From NCBI RefSeq assembly GCF_021155765.1, contig NC_060111.1, forward strand, positions 5,986,481 through 6,050,480: 64,000 bases of DNA, in the 5' to 3' direction. A program made the translations under genes and the position numbers. How positions within the stretch are numbered: the stretch's first letter is position 1; every line of letters starts with the position of its first letter. The notes below the pieces were generated by a model. It saw only the letters and a program-made list of their open reading frames with translations. It was not told the DNA's origin and searched no databases. This document shows positions 1 through 16,744 of the stretch, in pieces. This stretch comes from Diprion similis. Taxonomy: Eukaryota; Arthropoda; Insecta; Hymenoptera; Diprionidae.

Positions 1-62
1 AATACATGTACTCTTTGTGAACAATTATTGAATGGAATCTGAACAAAAGTAAGCAAACTTAC

Positions 63-2019
63 ACTTTCAATACCCTGTGAACTCTCACCACCCGAAGGCA
101 GGGTGGAATCGTTTCCTAAGGAAGTGTTAATATCTCCAGGTACAGGAATAAGTAAGTATTCACGTAGAAATAAACTGTCTGATGCCCACAGCCTGTTTGC
201 TCTCCGTATTTGCTCTGTCTGGAAAAAAAATTGAAAAACATAACTAGAATTAAAATTTAAATCTGATACCTGAAACCTGTAATGATGAAATCGCGATATT
301 TGAAAATATCTCGAGCAGAACTAGAAACAAAACTCCTCAATTTATCTGCTTATAAACTAGAAAAAGATCATCTTTGGTTGGTTGGATCACCTTGAAGTAT
401 TATTTAACATTGTGAAACTATATATATTCAACAGACCGATATACAGACATTATCATGTCACCTGTAAGTAATAAATATATTGTTATCTGTGTAACATAAT
501 TTAGGAATATTCTATCACAATAATAATAATAATAATAATAATAATGTTCAATGTGTGATTGTTAGAATTTTTCCTTCGATTATAATTTTGCACATATCGT
601 TTGAATAAGTGGTGATTGAATAGGCTTATATGTAATTATTGATACGCATGCAACAATGTGCCTAATTACAGTAATGTCATGTACATGTAGTAAAACTTAT
701 AAGTGTTATACGAGTCGCTGGTGCAACCTGTGAATTAAACTGTGCCAGCGTGAATAGAATACATTAAATATGCAGATGAAGAGGTTTTAGCTCATTTTTT
801 GTACCCAAGAATATACCTTCGGTTTTTTTAATCATTCACACTGACTCAACTTTCGTCCAAACATCATTACCATGAGTGAAATTGAAAAATAATTATTGCA
901 ACATGTGCTGAAAAATGTTTTATTGATACAATAAGTTTATAAGTTAAAGTGTACATGAAAATGAAACGTCGTAATTGCACAATAGGCACAAAAAGAGAAA
1001 GTATCAACCCAATTCAGTCATGTGACAAAAATCACGTGTGTGTATATATATACTTTTGTAATAAGCAGCGAGATATTTAGCACAAATTGCAAACAGAAAC
1101 AAGGTCTGCCGCAGCAGTTTCTCGCGCAGTAGCAAACCTTGCATAAGATTATTAATGTTTTTACAAAATTATACTTTATATGTACATGCAGATCAATAGA
1201 ATTTTAATCTCTAAATAAAGGGTTCGTCGACAGTTGATTATAAAAACCTATCTTTACGTCAGCCAGGTATTTATTTATCCAATAAATCATGTTCGTAGTT
1301 TTTGACATCGTCAATAACGTCATGAATTTTCCACGCCGGTTAAAATTTAATCAATTTTGTCTACAGCGGTATATCGATTAGCATTGCGTATTATCAACAA
1401 GCTTATCATAAGCAAACATAAACAGATTCTAGAACTCGTGACTGTTCAAATAGGGATTAAACTGATGAGAACTTCTATACTGATTTGGAAAATTTTACAG
1501 TAATAATCAACTTTGGACTGAGTTATTTTAACGACGAATTAGTGGAAGTAGATAAGCGCAGGATGCAAATGATCGGTGGGAAGACAACTGAGTAATGCAA
1601 GTCAGCGAGGATGATTGCAATGAGCGATTAATGTCTGTTGGAGCATGAAAAACCAGTGATTTTCACCATTTAGTTAAGAACGTGTTTCAGTCTCTGGAGT
1701 AAAGTAAATGGAAAATACTGTCAGGCAAAAAGAAACGTTTGTTATGCGAGTGACAGGAAAAAAGGTAAAAATAGTAATTGACAAGTGGGAAAATAAGCCC
1801 TTTACGTACCGTGACTCCATATTTTAGCGCAATACCCTGAAGGGTATCGCTCGCCGAAACGACGTGCTTGATAAGGTTTTCGTTGCGCGTCATGTGCTTA
1901 GCCGTGCTCCCGTATTTCTTGAGTGCTTTGCTGGAATCACGAATAGACATTCGCTCTTCCATCTCTCCACCGCCATTCCACTCCATGTTCAAGCCTCTAA
2001 AAAGTTGTGCCAACATCAT
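63..2019 (-). CDS. LysM domain-containing protein, LYSMD1/2-like (partial, 3' end off window)
   Basis: Two coding exons are visible on the minus strand: 2019-1810 (70 codons) and 218-63 (52 codons). The donor is ACG|gtacgt, the acceptor tttccag|ACAGAG, and exon 2 ends at AGT|gtaagt, so the gene continues left of the window. The joined protein has a LysM module at about residues 51-95, beginning KHVVSASDTLQGIALKYGV and ending with TEQIRRANRLW and FLREYLLIPV, which is the pattern of animal LYSMD1/LYSMD2 proteins. The stretch before it is hydrophilic and I see no signal peptide, as expected for intracellular LYSMD1/2. The molecular role of these proteins is poorly defined. The start is uncertain because there are tandem Met codons at 2019 and 2016 and further Mets at residues 12 and 20. 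The 1.6 kb intron (219-1809) contains an (AAT)n microsatellite near 519-544 and no other gene. Confidence 0.85.
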
Positions 2020-2790
2020 TCGGGAGCGGTAAACGGTACGTGAAACGGCACTTCGATTTTATTTTCAATTTCGAATCACATATATCGTTGATCGTAATTA
2101 TTACATGGAAAACGTCTGCCCTGATCTTTCGTTAAAACGCGATTCCTTATCGGTACTGAATTGTTCAACTTTTGACCTGACTTTATCAGACAATACATTC
2201 ATGCCTCAACGCGTCGTTTCATTTCATTTACTCGTCTTGTCTTGTCCGGTCGTTTCGTAACGACAGCCAGCACATTCCTTATCGGAATAATCGGCCAATC
2301 GTCGCATATTTGTATTAGGTCTGACATCCTTATATTTGTGATCTATAATCACATGGGATTGAACTTTATCAGCTTGTTGACGCGCGAATGAACGCTATAC
2401 TTAACCCGTATTCTTAACCGTGGAAGATGTTTACCCTAATTTTGTAAGCGTGAGGATCAAACCATTATTGAGAATCGATTATTCCACTTGAATGGTTTTT
2501 TCGTTGTCATCGTTCCAGTTCTTTGCAAATTAAAATTTGCAAAAGCAGGGTATCAAAGGATATACATTTTCGAACTTTCCCGCCTAATATTCTTATGTTG
2601 GTCGCCATCACGCGATCGACGCGAAGTATGATATCGATAACATGATCATCGATAGTATCGATTCAAGTCGTTAACAAATCTTACGTCATCGGCACTCGAT
2701 GTAGTGTGAATTATTTTTCACCGAGTCCAAGTGTTGTTGTCAAAAGCAGCGGTAAACACTTAGCTGTAATTACCTCGATAGTAGGTTAAA
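2020..2790. promoter_or_regulatory. Head-to-head intergenic region between LYSMD-like and TFIIA gamma
   Basis: About 770 bp separate two divergently transcribed genes, so this is expected to carry both promoters. No TATA box is convincing. It contains an AT-rich segment with several ATCGAT-like palindromes near 2633-2665. No ORF of note. Confidence 0.5.
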
Positions 2791-3629
2791 ATGTCGTATC
2801 AGTTGTACAGGAATACGACGTTGGGTAATACGCTTCAAGAAAGTTTGGATGAATTGATTCAGGTAACGTATCGTTTTGCCATGGGATAGTTTTCCGGACC
2901 GAAGAGGTTATGGAACGCAGCGTAATTTTTAAACGACAATTCACACCTACCGCGATAACACTTTTCCTCTTTTCCAGTATGGCCAAATTACACCGCAACT
3001 AGCGATCAAAGTGCTCCTACAATTCGACAAGGCGATTAATCAGGCTCTCGCTACGAGGGTCAAGTCGCGGCTCACTTTCAAGGTTAAACATTATTTACGT
3101 AAACCGCAAACTCCGTTGGTTTTCGATAATCATTCAATCGAATTACACCAGTTTTCACTTATTGCCTACTTATTCATGTTGCCTTGAAAGCCAGTTGTCA
3201 ATGACTACTATATATCATTATCGGTTTAGAATAACTGAAGTTTTTCTTAGAACATTAAGATTTGACGAGGTTGCTTCGCTATGTTTGTCTATCTGTAAAT
3301 AATATAATCTTGTCATTTGCGTTGTTTTATAGGCCGGCAAATTAAACACATATAGGTTTTGCGACAATGTGTGGACTTTCATGCTAAACGATGTCGAGTT
3401 TCGAGAAGTGCAGGAGGTAGCAATCGTTGACAAAGTTAAAATTGTTGCATGTGATGGGAAAAGTGAGTATACCCAGTCAGTTATTCGATGAAAACCTTAA
3501 GGCGCAATTTAGATCCCTTCAAAAAGGATGAAAATTGATTTCAATTCTACTTTACAGAGTATGTTGTCTTTATGTGTGAAAAATAATTTTGTTGCAGCTG
3601 TTGATGCGGACGTGCCTACCAAGCGATAA
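2791..3629 (+). CDS. TfIIA-S: Transcription initiation factor IIA subunit 2 (TFIIA gamma)
   Basis: Four coding exons: 2791-2862, 2978-3082, 3333-3462 and 3598-3629. Together they give 112 residues, close to the 106-110 usual for the family. The N-terminus [19 protein letters not shown] and the following [20 protein letters not shown] form the alpha-helical half. [22 protein letters not shown] is the hallmark beta-barrel segment that packs with TFIIA alpha/beta and contacts TBP and DNA. The protein stabilises TBP on the core promoter in the nucleus. All three introns have GT-AG ends and the frame closes exactly. The C-terminal tail is short and polar. It lies head-to-head with the LysM gene and tail-to-tail with ALG2. 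Identification is secure. Confidence 0.97.
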
Positions 3630-4688
3630 CAGATGAGTAATCTGTAGAGGGACTGATATTTTTAATTATAGTTTAGGAAATGTTTTTTGTTCTTTTTTTA
3701 ATTCTCAACCGTTTATTGAACAACACTAACTTTCCCCTTACTATTGTGTTTATTCAAGTTAGCTACTATAAGCCGGTAAATTTGAGACAGGCACAAAAAA
3801 AATATATCAACCATGTAGAACGAATGATGTTCAAGTGAAATAATGTAGTTTTAATACAGCCAGATACAAGCAATTAATCACAGCTTCACTGTACTTAATA
3901 TGGATGAAACTTTCTAAAGATGAGAATATTACGAGTGGTACTCATTTGCTGTCTGTGGCAGGCTGTGATTATTGCAAATTCCGTTGTATCGTTTACTCAC
4001 ACACATATGTATCAAGAATATAAAACTTGCTCCTTTGAACTCTATAGTTTTTTACATGATGATAATAATAATTCGTAACTAGCCAGTTATAAAGGCTGTG
4101 TAGCAGTATGGGATAGAGACCAAAAATTAATATTGATAATAGCTAATATGCAATATTTTGTTAAAATAGGTAAAGAATAAATAAAAATAAAACAAATATA
4201 TTAAGTTACAGAAAGTGTGGCCATGTTTTTTCGTCCGTCTAAAAATGTTGAAATCTTTCAGAAGTTATCTGACTATAAGATTCGTGGCTATACTTTTCTA
4301 TCTTCTCTCATTTTTGCAAGTTCAGGTACGTCTGGATTAAAATAACAATAAATTTTATTAAATAAAAATAAAATATCCAAAACTACGGTCATTTGTATAC
4401 AAATTCTTTGTTTCACCGTTTCAAAGAAGCATTACTTGATTAAGGAAAATGATCCGTCTTCAGTACATGTCGGTATTCGCGATGGGCAGGAAAATAGTAA
4501 GAAAAAATATTTCCGTGAGTTTTAAAGTCTATTCGTAACTTATTAATATCAGTACAAACAGTAATTCTAAGAATATGTAATAAATAGAAAACCCGGCCTG
4601 TGAAATGCTTAATACCCTTAATAATTAAGACAACAATAACCAGTTTTTGCAGTTATTTAAACTATCCCAGCAAGCCAATGTAAGGATT
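3630..4688. other. Convergent intergenic region (TFIIA gamma / ALG2 3' ends)
   Basis: AT-rich sequence of about 1.06 kb between two convergent genes. An AATAAATAAA run near 4175-4190 could serve plus-strand polyadenylation. No ORF or repeat of note was seen. Confidence 0.5.
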
Positions 4689-6001
4689 TCAATTAGATTT
4701 CTTCCTCTCTATGAAATTCTGTATTGACTGATCTAATTGGTTACTGAATGCGTTAAAGCTGAATGTTTTTATGAAATGTTCTTTTCCAGCTTCACCAAAC
4801 TTTAATCCTATTGTCTTATCTTTTACAACAATAGCCATTTTCTCAGCAAAAGCTTTTCCAGACAAATCAACAAGGTAACCGGTTACCCCATTGATTATAG
4901 ACTCTGTAGGGCCACCGGAGTTATTGGCAATTACTAATTTTTTTGCATACATTGCTTCCAGAGGGACTATGCCAAAATGTTCATTAGGTGGAGTGTATAT
5001 CAGAGCGTTGCAGTGGTTGAGAATCGAAACTTTGTTAACATCAGATGGAGAACGAAGAAATGTGATCTTCTCCGTAACTTGTAATTCATCGGCTAAACCT
5101 GTCAATTCTACGTAATGATCCACATTTTCTTCTACACGTTTATCGTATCCTCCGGCCATGATCAAGTGAACTCTCTTGTAATCTTCATCTGTGACGAGTG
5201 ATTTTAACTCGGCGAGAGCTTGTATAGCAAGATTCAAATTTTTCTTTCGTTCGTATCGGTTGATGGATAGAAATATAATGCTATCCTCAGGTAACTTTTT
5301 GTCCAAGGCTCTTTCCAGAGATACAATTCTTGTTTTGTCAAAATATTCCGTATTGATTGACGGATAGAGTACTTCAGGGTTCACATTCAGTCTTTTAAAC
5401 GTATCCTTGAATACAGTTGCTGTATATTTGCTGTTGACAAATATTTTATCCGCCTGTCCTGTCGTTATTTCCTCTAGATAATTGAGGGGAGCTCGATAAA
5501 ACGATTTCCACGTGCTACCAGGCGACGACAAAAGTTGATCTGGATGATGACAATAGTAGATAACGTAGGGGACGTATAGACGAAGTACAGGAATGCAGAC
5601 AGAGACCAAATCACAGAAGACTACGTCAGGTCTGTCACCCAGAAAAAACATATAGCTTGCCGCATAAACCTGTAAAGTTAGAAAATTTTCGAAACAGCAT
5701 CTCGGGATTATAACAAATTTCTACAATATCTACACCTAAAGTTCTCATCGATACCTACCATCCTGACGTAAGCACAAAGGGCAAAAAATTTGCCGAAAAT
5801 ATTTCTCGGCAGCCATTCTCCGACGACGGTGACCGGGATCGTTCCATCCCTAGTTTCAGTGAAACAGTGATCGGGGTCGTGGTGTGAGGTAATAAAGTTC
5901 ACTTCGTGACCCTTCCTCTTCAAAGCTAACGCAGCATCAACGACTAACCTCTCCGCACCGCCGATACCCAAATCAGGATGTAAAAAGGATACTCGAACCA
6001 T
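4689..6001 (-). CDS. ALG2: Alpha-1,3/1,6-mannosyltransferase ALG2
   Basis: Two coding exons, 6001-5759 (81 codons) and 5669-4689, are joined over an 89 bp GT-AG intron to give 407 residues (human ALG2 has 416). ALG2 adds the second and third mannoses to the dolichol-linked oligosaccharide on the cytosolic face of the ER. The N-terminus has the GT4 glycine-rich loop ([19 protein letters not shown], residues 10-28). HHPDQLL follows, and the C-terminal donor-binding half has [12 protein letters not shown], then [13 protein letters not shown] with the paired glutamates of the E-x7-E motif, followed by [10 protein letters not shown]. The start is the first Met, giving [17 protein letters not shown] as in orthologues. 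Tail-to-tail with TFIIA gamma. Very likely functional; no breaks seen. Confidence 0.97.
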
Positions 6002-8158
6002 TTTAAGAAGAGGTTCGTATGCCTGGAAGCCCCTTGTACTAATTTCTATCGTTCGATTTTAGGGGTAAATCTACATTACAGATGTGTAACTCTATTCGAG
6101 CAAGTAGCTCCTGTACTTTTGACACTTTTTCAAATAATCGGTGATGCCACGTCGGGTTTTCCTAGCTGGTTGCCAGCCTGGCGGTATTCGATCACGTGCT
6201 GTAAGTTGGCTTATTCATTTGTTTATTTTATTTGCTAAGAAGAATCGGAATTAAGACACTTGAAAATTGGACGAAAATTTAAGAGTATCGTATTTGAAAT
6301 GAGTTGAGAGTTGTTTCTGGAGTAGTAATCAATGCATATCGTCGATAATCGCCATTAAAATTCCAGTTGCATTTCCAACCAGTTGCATTCTTGATAATAT
6401 TCGCGCCTGATTGATGGCAACTTAATAAACGGGAATGCAAGGCATGAAGCTCGTTTGATATTTTCATTCTACGAATTTCAAAATTGTTGCATATCAGCGA
6501 GTAATTAATTACATTTCTGGTTATGAATTTGTTTATCTCCAATACAGCGTGTTGAGTTGCATATGCAAATCAAATTCTTCTAACTCGATCGATTTCAAAA
6601 TGTTACACTAGTCCGTAGCTCCGCATGCTTAGTGTAGTTATTTGCCGCTAGGTGGCGTGGCGTTAGTCGAGCACTTCTTGCTGCGTTCTTCCCACTTTAC
6701 CAGTTCGTGTCGAACGTCGTGAAGTTAGGACGTATCTGTGCACGTTTGAACGGGTGTGATCTGTGATATTTGAAATAGATATGAATCAATTACTATGATC
6801 GGTTGATTTAGTGTTGTGAGTGCTCATAATTAACGCTTAACTGCTCTATTCAGACATTACTAAACACTTGACGCGTTATTCAGTCGTTATTGTTCTTTCT
6901 AAAGTTATTCAAGTTAAGTTTTACAGCGTTTCGGCTGCGCTGCGCATTTGTTTTGTCCTATTTTGTCAGTGTATTTTAATCATAATGAGTGAGGTTTCTT
7001 TAAAGTTTTTGATGTTGAAAACATCGCATTCGATGAGTGTTTAATAAAACATTGTGGTATGAATCAGTGTATAAAAAAACGATTCAAATTCATGGTTAGT
7101 TGGATTTTCGTGGAATTATTCGTATTTTCGATAATGTGTCTCGCTTCTACATCGGGGCTACTACCAAACTTCTGATGTGAAGGAGTTGGACGCATTGTGT
7201 GTAAGGAATATACAGATATTGATAATAATTTAATCCATAAGTCTGTAGTTTTTACATAAATTTTAATAATAATATTATCCACCCTTCAAACAGCTTTGCC
7301 TGTGTAGTGAAATCCAACGTGAAATCGTAGTTAATACACATGTGACGTGTGACACGATTATTCACAGGAGCAATCCCATTCAATTTTTTTTCTATCCTAG
7401 TCGTTTCAGCGATTGCGATTTTTGTTTATATGTCTATCGGTTGACTTCAAGTTATAACGTACCATTCCGTTTTTGAATAAGAAAACACGTAAATAGGGTT
7501 TTCACGAGTTTCCTGACATGCGCTAATTATTATATTGTGATAGATCCCCTCTTAGTTTCAGTATTTATGTTTTATTTTAATTTTTGTTTGGCTTTTAGAA
7601 AATATTTTGCACGTTTATTCGTTGGCATCCAGGTTTGAACGCGCCTTTTGCGCATGGTTCGATACCTATTTTGCACAACGCATACCATTCTTGATTCGTT
7701 GAATACTTCGTGGCGATTGGAGTTCATGAAGCGCCTTACTCCAGACAGCCCGCCGTACATACACTTGAAAAATCTTTTTGTCTGATGAATCAGTTTCATA
7801 AAAGTACAGCGCGTATGAGCAATTCGGTTAATTTTATTAACAATTTCGGAAGGAAATTACAGTCAGTTAACAGTATTGACGGAATGATATTGCATAGAGT
7901 GCATTTTCAATATTTTACGATAACGAACGCTGGGTTGTTGATTTGTTATTTTTGAAAATGATGTTTTCTTTTACGTTCTTGCCACTGTTCTCACATCATG
8001 TATCCCATTGTAATAGATAATTAACGCAATTATCAAGTATTAAAGGTAGTCAACGTTTTTTTATTTGTCTTCAAATTTAGATATAGTGAAATTAATTCAT
8101 AACCTCACTCCGGCAGGACCGGCTAATTTCACATGCACGATCAGTCGAAAAGAAAACA
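6002..8158. other. Divergent intergenic region between ALG2 and AARS2
   Basis: About 2.15 kb with no supported coding gene; short ORFs here (for example on both strands near 7572-7955) have no recognisable content. It should hold the ALG2 promoter (near 6002-6150) and the AARS2 promoter (just before 8159). The block 6640-6760 is relatively GC-rich and carries a CTCF-like site, and could start an unannotated plus-strand transcript. Confidence 0.45.
6645..6657 (+). promoter_or_regulatory. CTCF-like insulator motif
   Basis: CCGCTAGGTGGCG matches the core of the conserved animal CTCF binding motif (AGGTGGCG core with an upstream CCGCT). It lies in the intergenic block between divergent ALG2 and AARS2, a common place for CTCF sites. 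Motif match only; occupancy is inference. Confidence 0.45.
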
Positions 8159-12413
<4,255 letters not shown>

Positions 12414-12716
12414 TATATTTAGAAATTTAGTTTCCAGTTGAAATTTTCATCTTCGATGTACTCTGTAAATGTTTCCACTTGAATCATATGCACAACTTGT
12501 ACATTATATAATATACATATACACGCAGATTGTATAGGTATTTAATATTTATCAAGGACATCGAGACTTGGGCTTGGTAGAAATAAAATTTTTAGAAATT
12601 GCAAATTTATCTTTTGAATCTATTGAAGCATTAATGACTCTTATGGCTTTCCAATATTAGCTCTGAGAAAATAAATAACAAACAAATAGTAACATCTTTA
12701 ATAAACCGGTTCAATG
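12414..12716. terminator. Convergent 3' region with polyadenylation signals for AARS2 and PTPMT1
   Basis: Only about 300 bp separate the two stop codons. AATAAA near 12581 serves the plus strand, and ATTAAA on the minus strand (plus TTTAAT near 12697) could serve PTPMT1. The two 3' UTRs probably approach or overlap each other. Confidence 0.5.
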
Positions 12717-13988
12717 TCACGACGCTGAAGTCCCTACATTCGTTTCATAAAATGTTCTCAAAGCATCCCATTGGACTCTGTGAAGTAATATATGCTGTCG
12801 TTTGTTTCTCATAAAAGAAACTGCTTCCTCTGGCGTCCATCCATTTTTCTGAAACACGAGTTTCGGCTTGTTATTGTCAGTCGTTAACTGAGGTCTATTC
12901 CATACCTTTCTTTCAATGAAAGCTATCAAAATTCGTACGCAAGTCTTACCATCATTAAGTAGCATCCAACAAGCGTAGCACTTCGGGTCCTTCCGGCTTT
13001 GCAGTGAACGTAAACCGTGTCCAAAGGCTTTGAAGGTGAATCCGCAGTGATTTGTGTTCCTTCGATAATTTGATGCGGAGGCGATCGGAACTTGTTGATA
13101 AAATTCACCCCATTTTTCAACTTTTCCTGGCAAGGCGATTCGAATATATCTGTTGTCGATAGTTGTAAAAACTCAACGTTATGCTTTTTCCATTCCTGAA
13201 ATAACGAATTTGTCGGCTATGAACATTTTATCTGCAACTTATATCACTGGATTGAATGTGAAACGGGGTAAATAATTTTTCTCATTAAACTAATTCTGTA
13301 TTTGACTAATTTAAACTGTCTTAATAAATCAACTGTTGTTGAGATGTTTTTAACTGCCATTAGAAACAGAGACTGATACAGAATGCGGATGTTCGGGTTC
13401 CAGCGTCTTAATGCCATGTTAACAAATCTGCGTATATTACATAAAGAGTTATTGTAATGATAATGTAGAGGAGGGTACCTCTTTATGATTCGAAAATAGC
13501 CAAAGTTCGTAGTCTTCGTTCATGGACACAACTCCCTTAACATTTTCCTCATTCACAAGCTGAAAATCAGATTATTGTTTTTTTTTTTAGTTTGCTCGTA
13601 ATATTAAATTAGTGAATCAGACACACTGAATATCGTTGATGTTAAGTAATTGAAAACGACTGGTACAAGCTAGTGATGGTTTCGAATTGTTTTTAAAACG
13701 AGGTGCTTAAAACTCGCGCGCAAATATCAGGAACGCGTAAAATTTGAATTTCTTAAATTTTCTCGCACACTTCGTTATTACTATAAACACCTCGAATCGT
13801 GGCAATGTATTTAAATGAAACATCGACAGTGTGAAGTGAATATTATTTACCTGTTTGGTCATCCCCCGAAAGGGTAAAGCTCCCAAAATTACGGTTTCAT
13901 CTATACGGTCGTACCATCGGCGCGACGTAATTTTCTCCATCAGCACATTATAAACTAGCGTTGGATAAAACGAAACTCTCGCAAGCAT
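12717..13988 (-). CDS. PTPMT1: Phosphatidylglycerophosphatase / protein-tyrosine phosphatase, mitochondrial 1
   Basis: Four coding exons, 13988-13851, 13559-13479, 13195-12950 and 12848-12717, give 198 residues, near the usual 200. PTPMT1 removes the phosphate from phosphatidylglycerophosphate, a step in cardiolipin synthesis at the inner mitochondrial membrane. The family signatures appear in order: [20 protein letters not shown] near the N-terminus; the [14 protein letters not shown] block; and the phosphatase loop [18 protein letters not shown] with Cys and Arg of CX5R intact. WTPEEAV and a final RNKRQHILL helix follow. The first 20 residues are hydrophobic and basic, compatible with an inner-membrane anchor. 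All introns are GT-AG and in frame. Identification is secure. Confidence 0.96.
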
Positions 13989-14588
13989 TGTGACTAGAAT
14001 ATAAACGATATATAAAAAATTATTAAAACGTCAATATGGTGGGCAGGTAACGGATCGTCGTTGAGCGGTTAACAAAATATTCGCACGATCGCGAATATTC
14101 TCTCTGGTGTTCTTTCCACTGTGAGCACGCGGACTGACGGCAGCTGGGGAATGAATAGAACACACCGTTGTAAAGAGAAAGTCAAAATGCTGCTGAACGG
14201 CACTCGGAATAACGTTAAAACCGTATAATATTTGTGGAGGGGGAAACCGGGAGGCGTAGCCGTTTGAATGAGGATTCTAATCGCGCTAGTCGCGGTTGAA
14301 ATCGAATTTTAAAAACCCAAATTGTCATTTTTCCAATTAGTGTGTACGCGGGGTATTCAATAGTGAGAGTATTCAAATCCACCAATGATATTCCTTCAGC
14401 ATTTTTCATTTGTTTCAGGATCTCAAAAAAGCACTCCTGAATTTTTTGTTACATTTTTTTCTACAGCCGTTAATTTTTTATGATTATTCAGAACTACCTA
14501 AAAATTGGCATTGCTTAAAAATGTCAGAAAATTCTTGAAAATCGTATTTTTCATTTTGATCATTCTCACTTCGGCCCATGATAGGGCT

Positions 14589-14643
<55 letters not shown>

Positions 14644-15592
14644 ACTTTAAACATCCTGAATAAACGAAACACCGTGTTTCAACATTCTAAAAATTCTCAA
14701 AGTTCTGTATTCTTGCGTCGGAAGATTCAGAGTTGAAAACAGACTTTTCAATAATTTTTTGAGAGGTTTTTCTTCGAAATTAACCGGATTGCGCAGTTTT
14801 AGGAAAGGTCGTCATTTAGCAATCAGAATTGTTTAAAATTCATTCAATATAGCAAAGTAAAATCATATTTTGAATAGTGAGACTGTATAAAATATTTTTT
14901 CCCATTAACGTTACCAATTTCAATATTATAAGAGTAATGCGCAGAATGATTTTACTAACAACATCGCCATTAAGGACTAGAGCACATTGTCTATAGATAT
15001 TTTAACATTGAAAATTGTAGCAGAAAAATAGTTCATGAAGAATTTTGATATTGTCTCTTTTGCAGAGCAACAAATGGAAGACAAGAATGGAATATTTTTT
15101 GGCGTGAAGATTCATTTATTTACATTATGTACATAACATGAGGAAAGATTGATTTAAAAAATAATTATGTTACACTTAGGCTTCACGATTTATGAATTAA
15201 TTTTATTTTTATGGAAGCTGTGATTTATTATCAGAGACTATCGACTGTCTGCCTATAATAGGATATGACAGAAGTGCTTTTATTAATTACATATGGATTG
15301 AATAACTTTTTCCGTCTCATAGAAGTAACAAAATAGAAATGACAAGTTTTATCACTAGCAGATTCATTCGCGATTTTTTACACCGAGACGAGCCTGAAGT
15401 ACTTATGGCACTGACGCCAACTTATTCACATTTATTTTCTGATGCGAGTAGTTTTATTGTAAGAAACAATGTTTGCAAGATATATGGGCAGCCAAGCTTC
15501 AACGTAATGAAGTACTTTCCTCATTTTCTGTAAGGTTCTATATTTGTAACTGAATTTTGCATATTCAACGTACTATGATATTTTTCTGGTAT
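13989..15592. other. Intergenic region upstream of PTPMT1 / downstream of MTG1
   Basis: About 1.6 kb without a supported gene. A pure poly-T run of 51 bases spans 14591-14641. A 64-codon plus-strand ORF at 15339-15533 has no recognised features and is treated as chance. The PTPMT1 promoter is expected just above 13988. Confidence 0.5.
14591..14641 (+). repeat. Poly-T homopolymer (51 nt)
   Basis: An uninterrupted run of T lies between unique flanks. It may be the poly-A tail of a retroposed sequence on the minus strand, or simple slippage; no transposon body is recognisable beside it. Confidence 0.9.
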
Positions 15593-16744
15593 TCACGTAG
15601 AATTTACTAAGCTTTGTGACTCTGATTTTGTGAGGAAATCTGCATCTAAACATATAGGACCAAGTTCGCCGGTTCTGAAGATTTTCAGAAAATACTGAGC
15701 AGCTGCATGTGTGTCAGGTCTTATAAGAATTTGACCATCCCAGTTTTTAGTTTTTTTCGTTTTTCCCAATTTTGTCGCAGCTAACACAAGGACTTCCATT
15801 ATGTTATCGCACGGTTCTGGTACTCCTAATTTTTCAACGTAGTCAAATTTGTTTTGTTTATTCAACCAGTATAGTAAATAATCAGCCATTAGTTCTGGTC
15901 CGACTAAGTGATCCTGCAAACAGCTTACTAAAGCCAATTTCAAACCAACTTCAATATTCGGAACATTAGGTGTTGAAACGCCAGGTGTATCAAAGAGAAA
16001 TACGGATGGATTATTGCTAATTCTAATTTTTGTCAATACCGATCGAGTTATACCCGCTACAGCACCGACACTAGTAGCGTTGGATTTATGGAGGTGTCTG
16101 TTTCTCAGACGGTTAATCAGCGACGACTTTCCCACGTTTGGTACACCAATCACCATTAATGCATAATCTTCTTTGTTCGTTCTATTGTAGCGATTTGAAT
16201 CTTTTATCAAACTTGTTGCCAAAGGTAAAATTTTTTTCAATCCCTCGCATTTTTGATCTTTAAAATTAGTGTAAATTATGTTAGTGAATCCCTCTTGCTG
16301 CAGATATTTTGTCGCTGCATCTTGATAGCTACTATCAGCCAAGTCTTTTTTGTTTAAAACAAATATATGCGGCTTCAAACCGGTAACCGTATGTCTAAAG
16401 TTTGGGTTTCTTCCCGATATTGGTATCCGAGCGTCGTGTACTTCTATCACACAATCAACCATTGTCAATTGTTTCTGCATTTGCTTTAGGCCTTTACCCA
16501 TGTGCCCAGGGAACCACTGCAGTACCTCTTTGTGCGGAGTTCGAAACACGTCGCGAAATTTTGGGACTACTTTACCTCCTATACCAGACATCGTGTAATG
16601 TTTAAGAATTAATCCTCTCGGTCCAAACTTTTTGCTTTTTCTTATATCGTCATTCAATTGGGTTTGGTGTTTCTTTAAGACAGTCCGCCTTTGTCTGAAA
16701 CAAAATCCCATCCCTATAGTAAGTTTCTTAGGGTAAACATTCAC
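15593..16744 (-). CDS. MTG1: Mitochondrial ribosome-associated GTPase 1
   Basis: One uninterrupted reading frame of 383 codons. The GTPase motifs occur in the circularly permuted order of the YlqF/MTG1 family: NKKDL (G4, residues 131-135), then GVPNVGKSSLINRLRN (G1, from 200), a GITR segment (G2, near 231) and DTPGV (G3, from 252). The N-terminal WFPGHMGKGLKQM block (78-90) is diagnostic. MTG1 acts on the mitochondrial large ribosomal subunit at the inner membrane. The family usually has about 30 residues before WFPGHM; starting at Met52 (ATG at 16591) would match that, whereas the longer frame adds a basic N-terminal extension that could be a targeting peptide. Which ATG is used is not settled. 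No introns, unlike its neighbours. The gene lies on the same strand as PTPMT1. Confidence 0.95.
   Translation of the reverse strand: MNVYPKKLTIGMGFCFRQRRTVLKKHQTQLNDDIRKSKKFGPRGLILKHYTMSGIGGKVVPKFRDVFRTPHKEVLQWFPGHMGKGLKQMQKQLTMVDCVIEVHDARIPISGRNPNFRHTVTGLKPHIFVLNKKDLADSSYQDAATKYLQQEGFTNIIYTNFKDQKCEGLKKILPLATSLIKDSNRYNRTNKEDYALMVIGVPNVGKSSLINRLRNRHLHKSNATSVGAVAGITRSVLTKIRISNNPSVFLFDTPGVSTPNVPNIEVGLKLALVSCLQDHLVGPELMADYLLYWLNKQNKFDYVEKLGVPEPCDNIMEVLVLAATKLGKTKKTKNWDGQILIRPDTHAAAQYFLKIFRTGELGPICLDADFLTKSESQSLVNST

Noticed and set aside
15339-15533. 64-codon plus-strand ORF downstream of MTG1
   Set aside because: No recognisable features, no splice partner and no promoter evidence.
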